A stretch of DNA of 64,000 bases from Notospermus geniculatus (GCA_002633025.1 NMRB01000122.1:151817-215816); one strand, 5' to 3'. Shown: positions 11,155 to 21,318, counted from the first letter of the stretch. A program made the numbers and translations. The notes: generated by a model from the letters alone, not told the origin.

Positions 11155-11496
11155 TATGTGACATGGACCCTTTCATCCTGTAAACTTATGACACCTGTAG
11201 GAATGTGACCTTGCCTGTGACCAGCCTTGGCACCTACATGTATATAGTGTGTCACAAAGCTGGTCGCAGTCAAGTTGGCCTGTAACTTGATCGGTATGCT
11301 GTCCTTGGAACGGCTTTGATCAGGTGTTAGCCGATCTGGAAACAACTCCATAGCGTGAAGATACAGAAGACACTCACACCTCCTGAGCCAGTGCGTAGAT
11401 GATCAACTGGAAATGTGTTGGAAGAAGTCTGTTTAGAATGTTGATGGAGCAGCGGCCACGTGAATGGCAATCACCTCTTGATTCAAACGCTAGCAA
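11155..11496. other. No gene or repeat recognised
   Basis: Single-copy DNA. Confidence 0.4.
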
Positions 11497-11780
11497 GGGG
11501 CCCTGATAGCCAAGTGGTTATCACATCTGCTTAGCAAGCGGCAGGTCCCGGGTTCGAATCCAGCCTGGGCCATATGGGATAAAATCATCCCTGGCTCTTC
11601 ACATCCGTCGCATGGGACAGTAAGCAGTGGTGCCTTGTACCTTGTGCCTTTACAAGGGCAATAAATGACTCCATCCAAGTGAGGAACATGAGTAGCTTGA
11701 GATGGCTACTTCCGTACTTACCACAATACCAGGGCCAATAATACTTTGGGTTTGGCCCTGACAGAAAAATCTAATACATA
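11497..11780 (+). mobile_element. SINE-T copy, full length
   Basis: Intact head with the best promoter match: GATAGCCAAGTGGTTATC, loop TTAGCAA and B box GGGTTCGAATCC. The body is complete and the tail reads TGGCCCTGACAGAAAAATC followed by TAATACATAC. Confidence 0.92.
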
Positions 11781-12131
11781 CATTGAAACTCCTGTTCTGT
11801 TAATACCACAACCCCAACATGGTCATTTTGAAGATATCCAGGCTGGGTAAAAAGCAGAACATGAATCATAGCCATTACCTTTATATCTTTTGAGATATAT
11901 CTTTTGAGATATATGACTTCCTCTATCAGCTATACAGGGCATCTTTGGCGAGTTTTACAGGAAATGTGCTAGATGGAGCTGAGGGTTGCTTGCCATGATC
12001 CAAGTGGTTGTCTCTGCAGCTTGACTGAAAGGTTACTACATGTATATAGCCAACACATTTTGAGAGAATTATTAGTGGTGATGAAATGAGTTGTTGAAAG
12101 CTGTTGCTCTGAAATGAGTTGTTGAAAGTTG
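11781..12131. other. No gene recognised
   Basis: Single-copy DNA. A small direct repeat, ATATCTTTTGAGATAT, occurs twice at about 11883-11912, and TGAAATGAGTTGTTGAAAG is doubled at about 12081-12130. Confidence 0.45.
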
Positions 12132-12420
12132 TTGAGGCGCCACGGTGGTGTAGTGGTTTGGGTCACCGACTAGCAGTCAGAGGGTCCTGGGTTCGAATCC
12201 CACTGGGTGTGAGACTTTGGGCAAGTCTGTTTGCCTTACTGGCCCCTCTCCACCCAGGTGTATAAATGGGTACTGTCTGGTCGGAAATGCTCAGATTGTA
12301 GCGCTGAATGGGTAGCTCATCTGAGTTCTACTGAAAGGTTTCAGGATAGACTGGGGTTAAAGTGTAAAGTTGGAAGACACCTCTACCGTTGTTGATATCA
12401 GACTATAAACCCCAAACTTT
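12132..12420 (+). mobile_element. SINE-C copy, full length
   Basis: A second tRNA-derived SINE family. Head: GGCGCCACGGTGGTGTAG with A box TGGTGTAGTGGTTTGGG and B box GGGTTCGAATCCC (about 12189). Body: TTTGGGCAAGTC, TTTGCCTTACTGGCCCCTC, CACCCAGGTGTATAAATGGG. 3' part: CATCTGAGTTCTACTGAAAG, GGATAGACTGGGGTTAAAG, ending ACCCCAAACTTTAACTT. Two reverse copies in the A and B blocks confirm both ends. Confidence 0.88.
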
Positions 12421-13180
12421 AACTTCATAAGTTCTCCCTATAAATCTATGTCTGTTATGGCCTTCGCTTCTTTCTTGTTAAGAAATGACTCTCACCCGCC
12501 ACCCACCGCTGGTTCTCGCTGAAACAACACCCACACTGTCTGACCTTATCTGCAAGCAATAGACAGAGGAAGGTATATTCGGTTATTTGCTGTCGCCAGT
12601 ATCGCGTGTCTCAGTCGAGACGGATTTGGCGAAACATTGCTAGTAACGTGATTAGCTTTGTCTTTTGGGATTCGTTACACGAGGTGCACGGTGAAATAGA
12701 CTGTGTGTCGCTTTCTTGAAACGAGTTGGTTTATTGTCTTTGGTCTGTCCGTTTTAGAAGAAGTATGCTAGGTGGACATCGCATGCTGCGTGGGTGATCC
12801 CATGCCATACTCCTAACTTTCCTTTTAGCCCGAATGCCCCCGGATAGCTGAGCTTAATAAGAAGGGAGCATCGCAAATCTATCCATTAAGACTTGTGTTT
12901 TTGCAGTTTTCTATTCAATATCTCAAAGGACTTCTCAACTGTAGCCATAATGAGTTTGGTATATGTCGGTACTGGTGGAAAAAACGAAGACGTTTTCCCT
13001 GAAGGTAGGATGTACTTTCAACAGGTGTCTCAGTGGAGCTAGTAATAATTTCCTCTGGTATGAACAACTGCAGAAAGAAAGTAACTGCCATAATAGGCAA
13101 TGCACTTTTTATTGCAGTCAGTAGCTCAAACTAGGAAAGATTCTTCAATAAAAGTTTTTGCGAGGGCTTACAAATCTTAT
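12421..13180. other. No gene or repeat recognised
   Basis: Single-copy DNA with only short unsupported frames. Confidence 0.4.
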
Positions 13181-13520
13181 TAGCTCACCTGGGGTGAGCT
13201 TTTGTCATGGTGCAGCATCCGTCGTCATTGTCATCCGTTAGCAGGCATGTTTCGTAACCACTTGGGGTATTGATCTGAAACTTGATACATATATACCCCT
13301 AGGTCATATGACCTATGACACCAAGTTTTGGTCTGATTCAATTGTTGGCTTGGCCACCAGGTGGCCAAAACCAAAAACACAAAAAGTGCAATAACTCCTG
13401 AACTAATGACTGGATCATCTCCAAATATTTATCATAGGTGTATCTAATGAAGATACATAACATATAACGGGATTTTGATTTGACCTACTTTTCAAGGTCA
13501 CAGAGGTCAATGGGGTCCCG
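13181..13520 (+). repeat. AGCTCACC repeat with CTCF-like and nuclear-receptor-like motifs
   Basis: Begins TTAGCTCACCTGGGGTGAGC, a short terminal hairpin shared with 37476. It contains TGGCCACCAGG plus TGGCCA (13362-13377), then AACACAAAAAGTGCAATAAC and TTTGACCTACTTTTCAAGG, sharing modules with 37476-38013 and with the 301-bp tandem repeat at 52082. It carries AGGTCA CAG AGGTCA (13495-13509), a direct repeat with 3-bp spacing. No open frame. Probably a non-autonomous element; its right end is not defined here. Confidence 0.7.
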
Positions 13521-14362
13521 TTCGTATGATTACAATACAGTGCCTACGTGGATACTTTAGGGACGAGAGTTACCCTACATGGGGTGAGGTTGATAAGTGG
13601 TAGTTTAGCAACATTGTCAACAGAGGTCTCCCTTAGCACAGGGTGGGGAAGGAATGATGTGGCCCTTTAACTTTGACTCAAGGTGGACTGTGGACATGAG
13701 ATTGGCCCCAAGCTGCACCTGTTTAACCTACATGTACGTCAGTCGTTATATATGCTATCAGGCAAGAAGTTGGAAACATTTGAAATCAGACTCTGACAAA
13801 TGGCTGGAATTATTGGCATGGATGCAATAGCAATAGGACGATGTAATCAACAGTATAAAATGACAACGGGATTGCCCAATAAAACGGAACCCAATAACCC
13901 ACATAACCCTTGTCTCTTTCTCCTATGGTATCCAACGACTGACATTTGCAAAAATAGCCATGTTTTATTCAGCGTATTGGTCATTTGAGATGCTCCGAGC
14001 GTTGGGCAGAATTCGTTGGCCGAGATATGTCTGACAGTCGAAGGTTGTTATGACAAAAGGAGTAAGAAGCGTTGGCATGCGATGACTTTCGATTGTTAGG
14101 GACTCGTTCTTGGACTGAGTGTAATAGCTTCTTTGAATACATCAGTGCTAATGGACGTCAGGGCAAAAGAGGCTGAAGTTGTCCTTGGACCCTTCAGCTT
14201 TATCCTATCAGTTTCATTTGCACGTTGGATTATGTGTGATCCATTGTTAGAAGTGACAGATTTGTGTAATGATACACAAGTTGCTTTCTGTGATTCAGTT
14301 GACACAACAGTTTTACAATAGAACCGTTGAATCTGGACAGAAGTGTTCTCCAGCCCACTATC
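13521..14362. other. No gene or repeat recognised
   Basis: Single-copy DNA. A minus-strand frame of 114 codons (14096-14440) runs into the GGATCC element and is not supported. Confidence 0.4.
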
Positions 14363-14601
14363 CTTGCCAGAGCTGGATCCAGGATTGACGGAAAGGGGGG
14401 GGGCGTAGCTCGACAGAGGTGGCGAGCACTGAAAGCCCAAAGCTCAAAGGGGGGGGGGGGTCTGGGGAGTACTCCCCCAGAAAAAATTTACAATTTAAGT
14501 ACTTTAGATGCATTTTCCTGGCATCTTGCTAAAAAAATCATTGCTCTGCCAAAAATAGGGAGACGTACGCCCCCACGCCCCCTGGATCTGGGCCTGCTTG
14601 C
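14363..14601 (+). mobile_element. GGATCC-family element flanked by CTTGC
   Basis: Element 14368-14596: left end CAGAGCTGGATCCAGG, right end CCTGGATCTGGGCCTG. Exact 5-bp duplication CTTGC at 14363-14367 and 14597-14601. The body shares GGGGGGGCGTAGCT, AATTTAAGT, TTTTAGATGCATTTTCCTG and ATCATTGCTCTGCCAAAAAT type words with 30671-30941, so these two define one subfamily. No coding capacity. Confidence 0.88.
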
Positions 14602-14610
14602 CACCTTGAA

Positions 14611-14711
14611 GAGCCATGGTGGCCGAGTGGTTATCACTCCGCTCAGCAAGGAGCAGGTCCCAGGTTTGAATCCAGCCCGGGCCATATGAATATCATCCCT
14701 GGCTCTTCATG
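14611..14711 (+). mobile_element. SINE-T head fragment
   Basis: Head with A box TGGCCGAGTGGTTATCAC and B box GGTTTGAATCC, continuing to GGCTCTTCATG and then lost. Starts 10 bases after the GGATCC element. Confidence 0.8.
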
Positions 14712-14968
14712 AGCCATGACCATGTGGAACATATCAGTCGCCGATCGGGTGTGACTGACCACAATTGTGTCTCATCTGCAATTATGGCATTCAGCCAATC
14801 AAAAAAAAATCTAGAGTTGAACATGTTCAGCTTCTGTTCCATCCACACGCACAGTCGACCCAATTCAAGATACGATTCCTTACGCGCAGATGTCACCTTT
14901 TCCGACTGGACATGATTTCACTTGATGACGTCTGTTCCATCGATGCTCCATTGGTGACGTGGTGCTAG

Positions 14969-15169
14969 TAATGGGGAGTGCCAATTGGTCACGTGAGACT
15001 GATAGAGCAGACGTGACACCTATAGAGGCTCATTGTTCGAGAGATGCGGTTCACCAAGCACGGCCAATCACACCTTGAATCGTCATGAATAATAGGTGGC
15101 GTCGGTGTACTATCAGTTCAAACCCACACGTATATTCTCGCGTGGTGCACGTGATCGGGGTTCCCTATT
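14969..15169. repeat. TAATGGGGAG MITE, copy 1
   Basis: 201 bp. Start TAATGGGGAGTGCC and the reverse complement of the end (AATAGGGAACCCC) form imperfect inverted repeats that include TA. The body words GAGATGCGGTTCACCAAGC, CGGCCAATCACACCTTG and ATATTCTCGCGTGG recur in copy 2 at 59622-59834. Confidence 0.8.
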
Positions 15170-15763
15170 GTAGGTGCGACTGACATAAGCATTAGTCAGT
15201 CCTGAACAAACAGATTTGTCCCTGAATCCACAGTGCAGGTCCTAAACATAAGTAGATTTGTCACATAAGATCCTTCATGTTCAACAGATACATACTAAGT
15301 CGAGCACATCCTCAAAAATCCAAGCACCAGTTTCCAATTTCATTACTTGGAGGCATTCAAAATTTCACCATACAAGACCCAAAAATTGTATGCATTGAGT
15401 GTACAACTCGATGCACAAGTGCGGCCTGGTTCTAATGGAAGCCTGTCTACTTGAATTGCAATCGCCGGCTTAGATTTTGAGAATCAATTGAGTGAAATAG
15501 GATTCTATGGATTTTGTATTAGAGGGGAGATTCAAGTATCAGCATCAGTTGACGATTTATTTTTGGCTTGTTCAAAGACAATGAACCCTACTGGATATAC
15601 AGATACTTCTGTAAGTATTGGGATATTTGGTACTTGGGTTATATTGCAGCTGGTCAAAATACGTGGAATCAGATTTTGAGTTTTAGTCATAATTTAAGGA
15701 ATATGAATACTTTCACTTTCATTTGTTATGCAACATAGAGCACAAAAAAAACTACACACAAAA
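15170..15763. other. No gene or repeat recognised
   Basis: Single-copy AT-rich DNA; a 63-codon frame only. Confidence 0.4.
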
Positions 15764-15934
15764 TGATAGTAAAAGCAAAGTCGTCTCTGAATTTTGCAAA
15801 TTTTTGACCCCAACCAGGGTCTTCTTCAGGCACTTTCTTTCACTTCTGGGATCTCTACTAGAAAGTGCCTGAGGAAGACCCCGGTTTGGGTCGAAAATTT
15901 GTGAATTTCGGAGACGACTTTACTTTTACTGTCA
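15764..15934. repeat. Long palindrome (GACCCCAACC type)
   Basis: Arms 15764-15838 and 15860-15934 are near-perfect inverted repeats of about 75 bases around a 21-base centre. The arms contain TTTGACCCCAACCAGGGTC and CAGGCACTTTCT. The nested palindrome at 60852-61060 has the same GACCCCAACCGGGGTC core, so they are related. Either a hairpin MITE or an inverted duplicate of a transposon end. Confidence 0.85.
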
Positions 15935-16067
15935 TTCGCTTTCATAGTCAAGGAAAAAACAGGGCTTTCAACATTTTCGCTGTCACCTTCGCCAGTACTT
16001 GATCAACAACCACAATGATCTTAAATTTACGCCAAAATCATAAGGTCAAAGAGGTCTGGCATTGCCG

Positions 16068-16200
16068 GGGTCCAACTTCTCCTGTTGGTGATGGTCGGCA
16101 TTGCTGACCACACAGCAGGCTGTTGATATCTTCGAATTGAAGTCCTGACACTGACGCTTTTGATATGATAATGTTGGAGGAGCTAGATCCCAGTGGCAAA
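16068..16200 (+). repeat. TTCGAA dispersed repeat
   Basis: GGGGTCCAACTTCTCCTG, TGGTGATGGTCGGCATTGC, TGACCACACAG, GTTGATATCTTCGAATTG and GAAGTCCTGACACTGACGC define a repeat of about 130 bases. Other copies: 7199-7250, 21319-21390 (-), 27907-28030, 35915-35985 (-), 43867-43990. The motif GATATCTTCGAA is the most conserved part. Nature unknown; three copies sit directly 3' of a SINE, which suggests they may be part of composite transcripts. Confidence 0.7.
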
Positions 16201-16489
16201 ATACTTTCCGATCAGGTCCATCTGTGAAAGAAGCTTATTACATGTAAAAAGCCAGCTGAAGCTTTGACTTTTTCATCCCAGGACGATATCGACCCCCTCC
16301 CATCATCAATGGATTTGATAGATTGAATGTCGGAATCATGTTACATTACACTACACAATCGACTTTTTGCCATCCATTTACATTAGGATAATCAGTTTAT
16401 CAGAGACTAGAAAAAGATGTTGGATCGGGTACAGTTGTTTTATCGGTATCGGTCACTTGCCTTGGTTGTTTCTTGATTCTAGATAGCAG

Positions 16490-16893
16490 TTGCTCAGATA
16501 GTAGAGAGGTTGCGCAGCTTTCCGACTCCAACTCCGGGTTCAACTACCAGAATGAATTGCAGTCCGCTGTAGACATCCTTGATAAAAATGATTTGATAGA
16601 AGTTTGCAAATCGTAAAATGCCATAACTCTGTGGCAGAATAATTTTGACTCGGAATCAGATAGTGCACGTAAATCGCAAATATTATAGTCGTGTTTCAAG
16701 TCGTAACGACTAGGATTATGACTTCAATATTCAAAGGCCAAGTTTTTCTGCCTTCAGTTTATGGTGTTTGACGAATTGAAAACTTCTATCAAATTGTTTT
16801 TATGAAGGATGTCCAGAGCGGACTGCAATTCATTCTCGTAGTTGTAATCGGAGTCGGGCCGCTGCACAACCTCTCTAGTTGCTCTATCTGACC
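16490..16893. repeat. Inverted-repeat element, about 400 bp
   Basis: Arms of about 120 bases: 16490-16612 (AGAGAGGTTGCGCAGC, GAATGAATTGCAGTCCGC, GACATCCTTGATAAAAA, TTTGATAGAAGTTT) and 16772-16893 in reverse complement. The spacer of about 160 bases contains AAGTCGTAACGACT. No coding capacity; fold-back or MITE type. Confidence 0.85.
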
Positions 16894-17324
16894 TTGCAAA
16901 AATACTTGACTTTTTGTTTTTTCATAGAAACTGCTGAGTCTGTTAAAAGGATTATCATCATCAGCATTCAGTCTTCAGTTTAAGGAGATACTACGTGCTA
17001 AACTTGTTTGTTTTCGTCGTTGAAAAAATACCGGATATATTGTGCCCACATTGTCATTTCTTCGGATCCGCTTTTTGTGGCAATGATAGTACAGTATGTC
17101 GGCTTTGTCACCTATGTTTTCTTCTGAATTCTTCGCTCTTAGACCTGTATCACCATAGAAACAATGTCTTTTTCGACATGTTCGAATCCCCTGCGGTGTG
17201 GTTGCTTGGTAATGTTGTTTTAGACGAGCCACAAGCCTGAGGACTCCGTTCTTCCTGTTCAGAATATTCATCTAGAAAAGTGAACCACAAGCGTTTTGCT
17301 GTATTTTGCTGATGTTTGATCTCT
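16894..17324. other. No gene supported
   Basis: Open frames of 81 codons (+, 16995-17240) and 98 codons (-, 16975-17271) overlap on opposite strands. The plus frame has several cysteines but no recognisable domain. Not called. Confidence 0.35.
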
Positions 17325-17750
17325 CCATCAGGGCCAAAGTAAAGCACTGTTGCCCTGATAAGTAGAGGCCATCTCAGGCTACTGTTATTCCACACTTCGA
17401 TGGGGTCTTTTACTTGCCCTTGCGAAGGAACAAGGTACAAGGTACCATGGCTTACTGTCCCATGCGATGGACGTGAAGAGGGATGGTAAATCCCATATGG
17501 GACAGGCTGGATTTGAACCCGGGACCTGCCACTTGCAGGCACGGATCCAGGGGGTACACCCGGCGCACGCCCCCCTTTCGGCCAACAAATCTGTAAAATC
17601 GACCGTGAAATTCTGAAATTTGGAGCATATCATTGAAGTTCACTACAGATTTCAATGTTTCTAGCACAGTGTGCCCCCTCTTTCCCGAAATCCTCGATCC
17701 ACTCCTGGCTTGCTAAGCAGACTTGAGAACAACTTGGCTATCATGGCTCG
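17325..17750 (-). mobile_element. SINE-T copy split by a GGATCC element
   Basis: 3' end first (CTCCATCAGGGCC), body to GGATTTGAACCCGGGACC (B box) and TGCCACTTG at 17535. The rest of the head resumes at 17708 (GCTTGCTAAGCAGACTT to GCTATCATGGCTC). The interruption is exactly the element at 17536-17707, so that insertion is younger than the SINE. Confidence 0.9.
17531..17712 (+). mobile_element. GGATCC-family element nested in SINE-T
   Basis: Element 17536-17707: left CAGGCACGGATCCAGGGG, right ATCCTCGATCCACTCCTG. Flanks ACTTG (17531-17535) and GCTTG (17708-17712); the SINE consensus reads GCTTG here, so this is a 5-bp target duplication with one later change. It belongs to the subfamily with ATCTGTAAAATCGACC and TGTTTCTAGCACAGTGTG. 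Confidence 0.9.
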
Positions 17751-17841
17751 TGCTGACGTCATGCCATCCTACCAAATTGCAGTCTTACTGTGTCGTGACA
17801 TCAGTGGAGCATTCTGTGCTGAATTAACTTATGACTTTTGA

Positions 17842-17912
17842 GGAGCCCTGATAGCCTGAGTGGCTATCACATCAGCTCTGCAAGCGGCAGGTCCTGGGTT
17901 CAAATCAGGCAC
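17842..17912 (+). mobile_element. SINE-T head fragment
   Basis: GGAGCCCTGATAGCCTGAG to B box GGGTTCAAATC and then lost. One base is inserted in the A box (CCTGAGTGG). Confidence 0.75.
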
Positions 17913-18332
17913 GGGAAGCCAGCAGTAAAGTAGACTCAAAACGCCGCAGTAATGGCATGCTTCACAGTCTTAGACGAACATTGCGCTACTTTTGAAAAAT
18001 CCATGCAAGGTCTCCTAGGCAATCACATTTTCAATTATAGCCCTGCTGACGGCGTTTTCTGTCAATTATAGGACAAGATGTGGCATGCTGAAAATGATCG
18101 AGCAAAAAAACTCAAATTAGATTTTGGAATTTTTGAGGATTGCCCGGGCAGCTCTTGAGAATCTCTCCACAGATAGGCGAGTAATATCTTGGAATGAAAT
18201 CGATATTCGTCACAACCTTAAGAATTCGCGGATGGTTACTCAAGGTTGGGGTGGGCCTTCGTTCAGTGCGTTGTGCATTTCAATATTTGGCCTAGGTTGT
18301 TAGTGTGTGTTGGAAGAGTGTGTGGAAGATGG
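17913..18332. other. No gene or repeat recognised
   Basis: Single-copy DNA just upstream of the duplicated block. Confidence 0.4.
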
Positions 18333-18351
18333 TACATGTATTTGTATGAGA

Positions 18352-18612
18352 TTTTTTCATCAGGGCTGAAGCCATAGCATAATTGGCCCTGGTAAGTATG
18401 GAAGAGGCCATCTCAAGCTACTCATGTTCCTCACTTGGATGGAGTCTTTACTTGCCCTTGCAAAGAAACAAGGTACAAGGCACCACAGCTTACTGTCCCA
18501 TGCAACGGACGTGAAGAGCCAGGAATGAAATCCCATATTGTCCGGGCTGGATTCGAACCCGGGACCTGTCGCTTGCTGAGCGGGCGTGATGACCACTCAG
18601 CTATCAGGGCTC
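18352..18612 (-). mobile_element. SINE-T copy at the left edge of block A
   Basis: Complete in reverse orientation: tail CATCAGGGCTGAAGCC, body, B box GGATTCGAACCC (about 18549), and head CTCAGCTATCAGGGCTCC. In block B the same insertion (31703-31861) has lost its head, so it predates the A/B split. Confidence 0.9.
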
Positions 18613-18661
18613 CACGGAAGATGATCAGCTGAACATGCTACCTTGAACCACTGGGTGCTTC

Positions 18662-18911
18662 AGCCTTAAAGAAACAGCACACCAGCGATACTGCCACCGA
18701 TCTGATCGCCAGCAAGCAAAATTGGCTGTTGACGCCAGGTGTGCGCTGGCCAGCGATGCGTGGAATCTTCTTGCCAGGGATGATTGCTCAATATCAAACA
18801 ATACCAAAACCGATATCACCTAGTCTGCAGTGGCTGGCGAGAAGATCTTTGGCATTCAGGTTGTTTGCAATATCGCCCGCATCTCGCCTGGTTTTGCTGC
18901 CAGCTTTGAGA
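18662..18911 (-). repeat. CACACCAGGC-family MITE copy in block A
   Basis: AACAGCACACCAGCGATA on the left and the reverse complement of GCCTGGTTTTGCTGCC on the right resemble the terminal repeats of the 59099-59412 copy. The interior has GCTGGCGAGAAGATC and CAATACCAAAACCGATATC. About 250 bp, partly diverged. Confidence 0.6.
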
Positions 18912-19153
18912 GAAGATGCCTGATGCCATGGTGATCTTGAATACCTGTGATTTCCAATGGTAGCTAGAATATGGGTAGGCTGTCGTCCCTCCAGGCTATC
19001 GTCTTGTTCTGGAAGACAATCACAGAGCAACAATTGATGGTGTGTAGACCTTTCCATTAAAGATGGCGGTGTACCCTTATGACGTCAGAAGCTACCATTC
19101 AATGGCTGCTGACATGTGGGAGAACTTCATGTGGGAGAACTAGTAGGCCACCA

Positions 19154-19295
19154 GGGGCCGGTTGCACAAAAGCATACTAGGCCTAGTATCATTCTATCTC
19201 CTAGTTGGCTTCTAACTTTGTATACGTTTGTATACGAAGTTAGAAGCCAACTGGGAGATAGAATGATACTACGATGCTTTTGTGCAACCGGGCCC
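19154..19295. mobile_element. Hairpin MITE present only in block A
   Basis: 142-bp near-perfect palindrome: GGGGCCGGTTGCACAAAAGC on the left, GCTTTTGTGCAACCGGGCCC on the right, with GAAGTTAGAAGCCAACTGG in the arm. Block B reads through the site (GTAGGCCACC then CTTTGTTGGAAAG at about 32391-32410), which gives an empty site. A few junction bases differ, so the target duplication is unclear. Confidence 0.88.
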
Positions 19296-19342
19296 AGCTT
19301 TGTTGAAAAGGTCTATAGGCCTATCGAGGCTAAAGTGTCGGT

Positions 19343-19440
19343 AGGCTTGCGCCGGTCACTTATCCAAGTCCTGAGCACACCTGGCGTTGCTTAACTTGTA
19401 GCTCTGAGGCCATAAAGGGAATCCTCCATGGCCGGCGGGT
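19343..19440 (-). mobile_element. SINE-5S fragment, reverse
   Basis: Reverse complement reads GGCCTCAGAGCTACAAG, TTAAGCAACGCC, ACTTGGATAAGTGACCGGC. The C-box-like part has ATAAG where other copies have ATGGG. Its counterpart in B is 32443-32555, which is longer by TGGCCTACACGTT. Confidence 0.75.
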
Positions 19441-19999
19441 CGGGTACTTTTAAGGGAGTGAAACGGCAGTGGGAATATACCATTTGGTTATCCTCCCTGG
19501 TGCTTGACTCTCAGTGGGTTAATATCAAAGGCACGATCAAGACCAGTCTAGATCTTTGTAAAATCGAATGCAATTTGAGTTCTGATTGTGAGTGGCAGAA
19601 TTGAATCGATTACTTCTGGCACATGAAATAGAAGGGCTTGATTGCCTACATCGGATTTTTCTATTCGTAAATCTCTAGTAAATTTGTTCTATCGCCAATC
19701 TATAGATTGACTGATTAGTTTTGATATGTGGAATTTACTTTGATATGTCTTCAGTTGCCTTCGGTTATCAATGCAAATCATTGAAATCTGATGGGTAGTA
19801 GAATTCAAACAGTGATAATTATATACATGCTCGGATGTGTTAAGGGATTGGGTTGGAATCACTTCATATTTGGGTAGAGGTGCTCAAACTCAGAGCAAAC
19901 ATTGATGCTTTCATGCATATTCAGGAATCACATCACAGATCCAACCAACAGCTATGCCGAAATGTGTTACCTGTAGTCTGGTAGTGGACTTTCTTTCAT
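19441..19999. other. Unique segment shared with block B
   Basis: Nearly identical to 32560-33114; no gene or element seen. Useful as a clean stretch for measuring A/B divergence. Confidence 0.6.
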
Positions 20000-20271
20000 A
20001 CAGTATGTAGCACAATTGACGTACCTTTATCCACGTACCTTCCGCGTACGTCACGCAAAAGGTATGCTTCAATTCATTGCGTATGGTGCAAGTACGTCAC
20101 ACGTCTCTTCTGCATGACATCTGTGCACCATGGGCGAATGACGTCACGTCTTTACTACGTGCCTTCCATGGTGGTCCGCAACATGTGCTGAAGATACGAG
20201 ATGGTATGTGGATGTGGACGCGGATGCTGTGCGTGCGGTGCGGAAGGTAGGTCAGTTGTGCAGCTTACTGT
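20000..20271. repeat. ACAGTA / GCACAAYTGACC MITE, block A copy
   Basis: Left end ACAGTATGTAGCACAATTG and reverse complement of right end ACAGTAAGCTGCACAACTG are terminal inverted repeats extending into ACCTTTCCGC/CGTACC words. The body is rich in CACGTACGTCACG. 272 bp, no coding capacity. Present in both blocks. Confidence 0.85.
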
Positions 20272-20430
20272 TGCTGCTGTATGTGGAGCTTTTGGACGGA
20301 AATATTCCTGGTGAGACGTGCAATACCTTGCCTCATTGCCAGGCTAAAGATCTGATATGAAGCACAAAAATCCTACAGGCTAAGGCATGGAGACACGAGC
20401 TTGGCTGAGAAAATTTGGTATCTTATTTGA

Positions 20431-20672
20431 GGAGCCCTGATAGCTGAGAGGTGTCACGCCCATTTAGCAACTGGCAGGCCCAGGTTTGAATCCAGCCCGG
20501 GCCATATGGGATATCATCCCTGGCTCTTCACGTTGCATGGGACAGTAAGCCGTGGTGCCTTGAACCTTGTAAAAGACCTGATCCAAGTGAGGAATATGAG
20601 TAGCTTGAGATGGCCTCTTCCATACTTACCAAGGCCAATAATGCTGTGGCTTCAGCCCTGATGGAAACAGAA
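20431..20672 (+). mobile_element. SINE-T copy with short body
   Basis: Head GGAGCCCTGATAGCTGAG, B box CAGGTTTGAATCC. The body lacks the GTGCCTTTGCAAGGGCAAG segment (it goes from GAACCTTG straight to TAAAAGACC). Tail CAGCCCTGATGG. The same deletion is in the B copy at 35012, so it is ancestral to both. Confidence 0.85.
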
Positions 20673-21167
20673 CTACAATACTTTATCAGCCACGATAACA
20701 ACAAATGAGGAAGTGAATGGTGTCTAGCCTTGCCCATCATAAACAGTTTTATGAGAGTTCTTCGCCATTCTTCACGTTACAAATCAGTTGACGGAGATGT
20801 CTGATGATCGTACCACCAACATGATCAGAACAAATTGGTCGGGATTGGGTAATGAAATTATGGTTATGTGATCTGGTGTTGATCATCATTTGGGAATACA
20901 TGCGAGGTAAATGATGAATACATGCGAGGTAAATGATGAATATGTGATTTGGCTAATCAAGTGATATTTTTCATTCAGTCTCAGTTAACTTGATTTGTGG
21001 GCTCGTAAGTTAATCTAGTTTTGTCTCGGAGGTATCGGAGTCCTTGTTGACGGAGAAACTTATCAGAATGTAACCTGGTGTTTGTCTTTCGTCCTCATCA
21101 TCATTACACGGCGTCTACCCTGTTGGGTTTTTGCCAGAGGTATGGAGTCCACGACAGGCTAGAGTCT
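20673..21167. other. Unique segment shared with block B
   Basis: AT-rich; ATACATGCGAGGTAAATGATGA is doubled here (about 20898-20940) but single in B (about 35480), and GAGGTATCGGAGTC is single here but doubled in B. Confidence 0.5.
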
Positions 21168-21318
21168 GCCTTGAACCCCTTGCACCTACTATATGGCACG
21201 GCTTAATCCATGGAGGAGTTCCTCTATGGTCTAGTGGTTAGCACGTTGGCCTCGGAGCTAGCTAGAAGTTAAGCAACGGAGAGCGCGATCACTACATGGA
21301 TAAGGTGACCGGCGAAGA
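21168..21318 (+). mobile_element. SINE-5S monomer, block A
   Basis: TTGAACCCCTTGCACC, GGCACGGCTTAATCC, tRNA-like TATGGTCTAGTGGTTAGC, TTGGCCTCGGAGC, 5S-like AGAAGTTAAGCAACGG, GAGCGCGATCACTACATGG, AAGGTGACCGGCG. The first half is a clear tRNA A-box region; the second follows the 5S internal promoter order. Confidence 0.85.
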
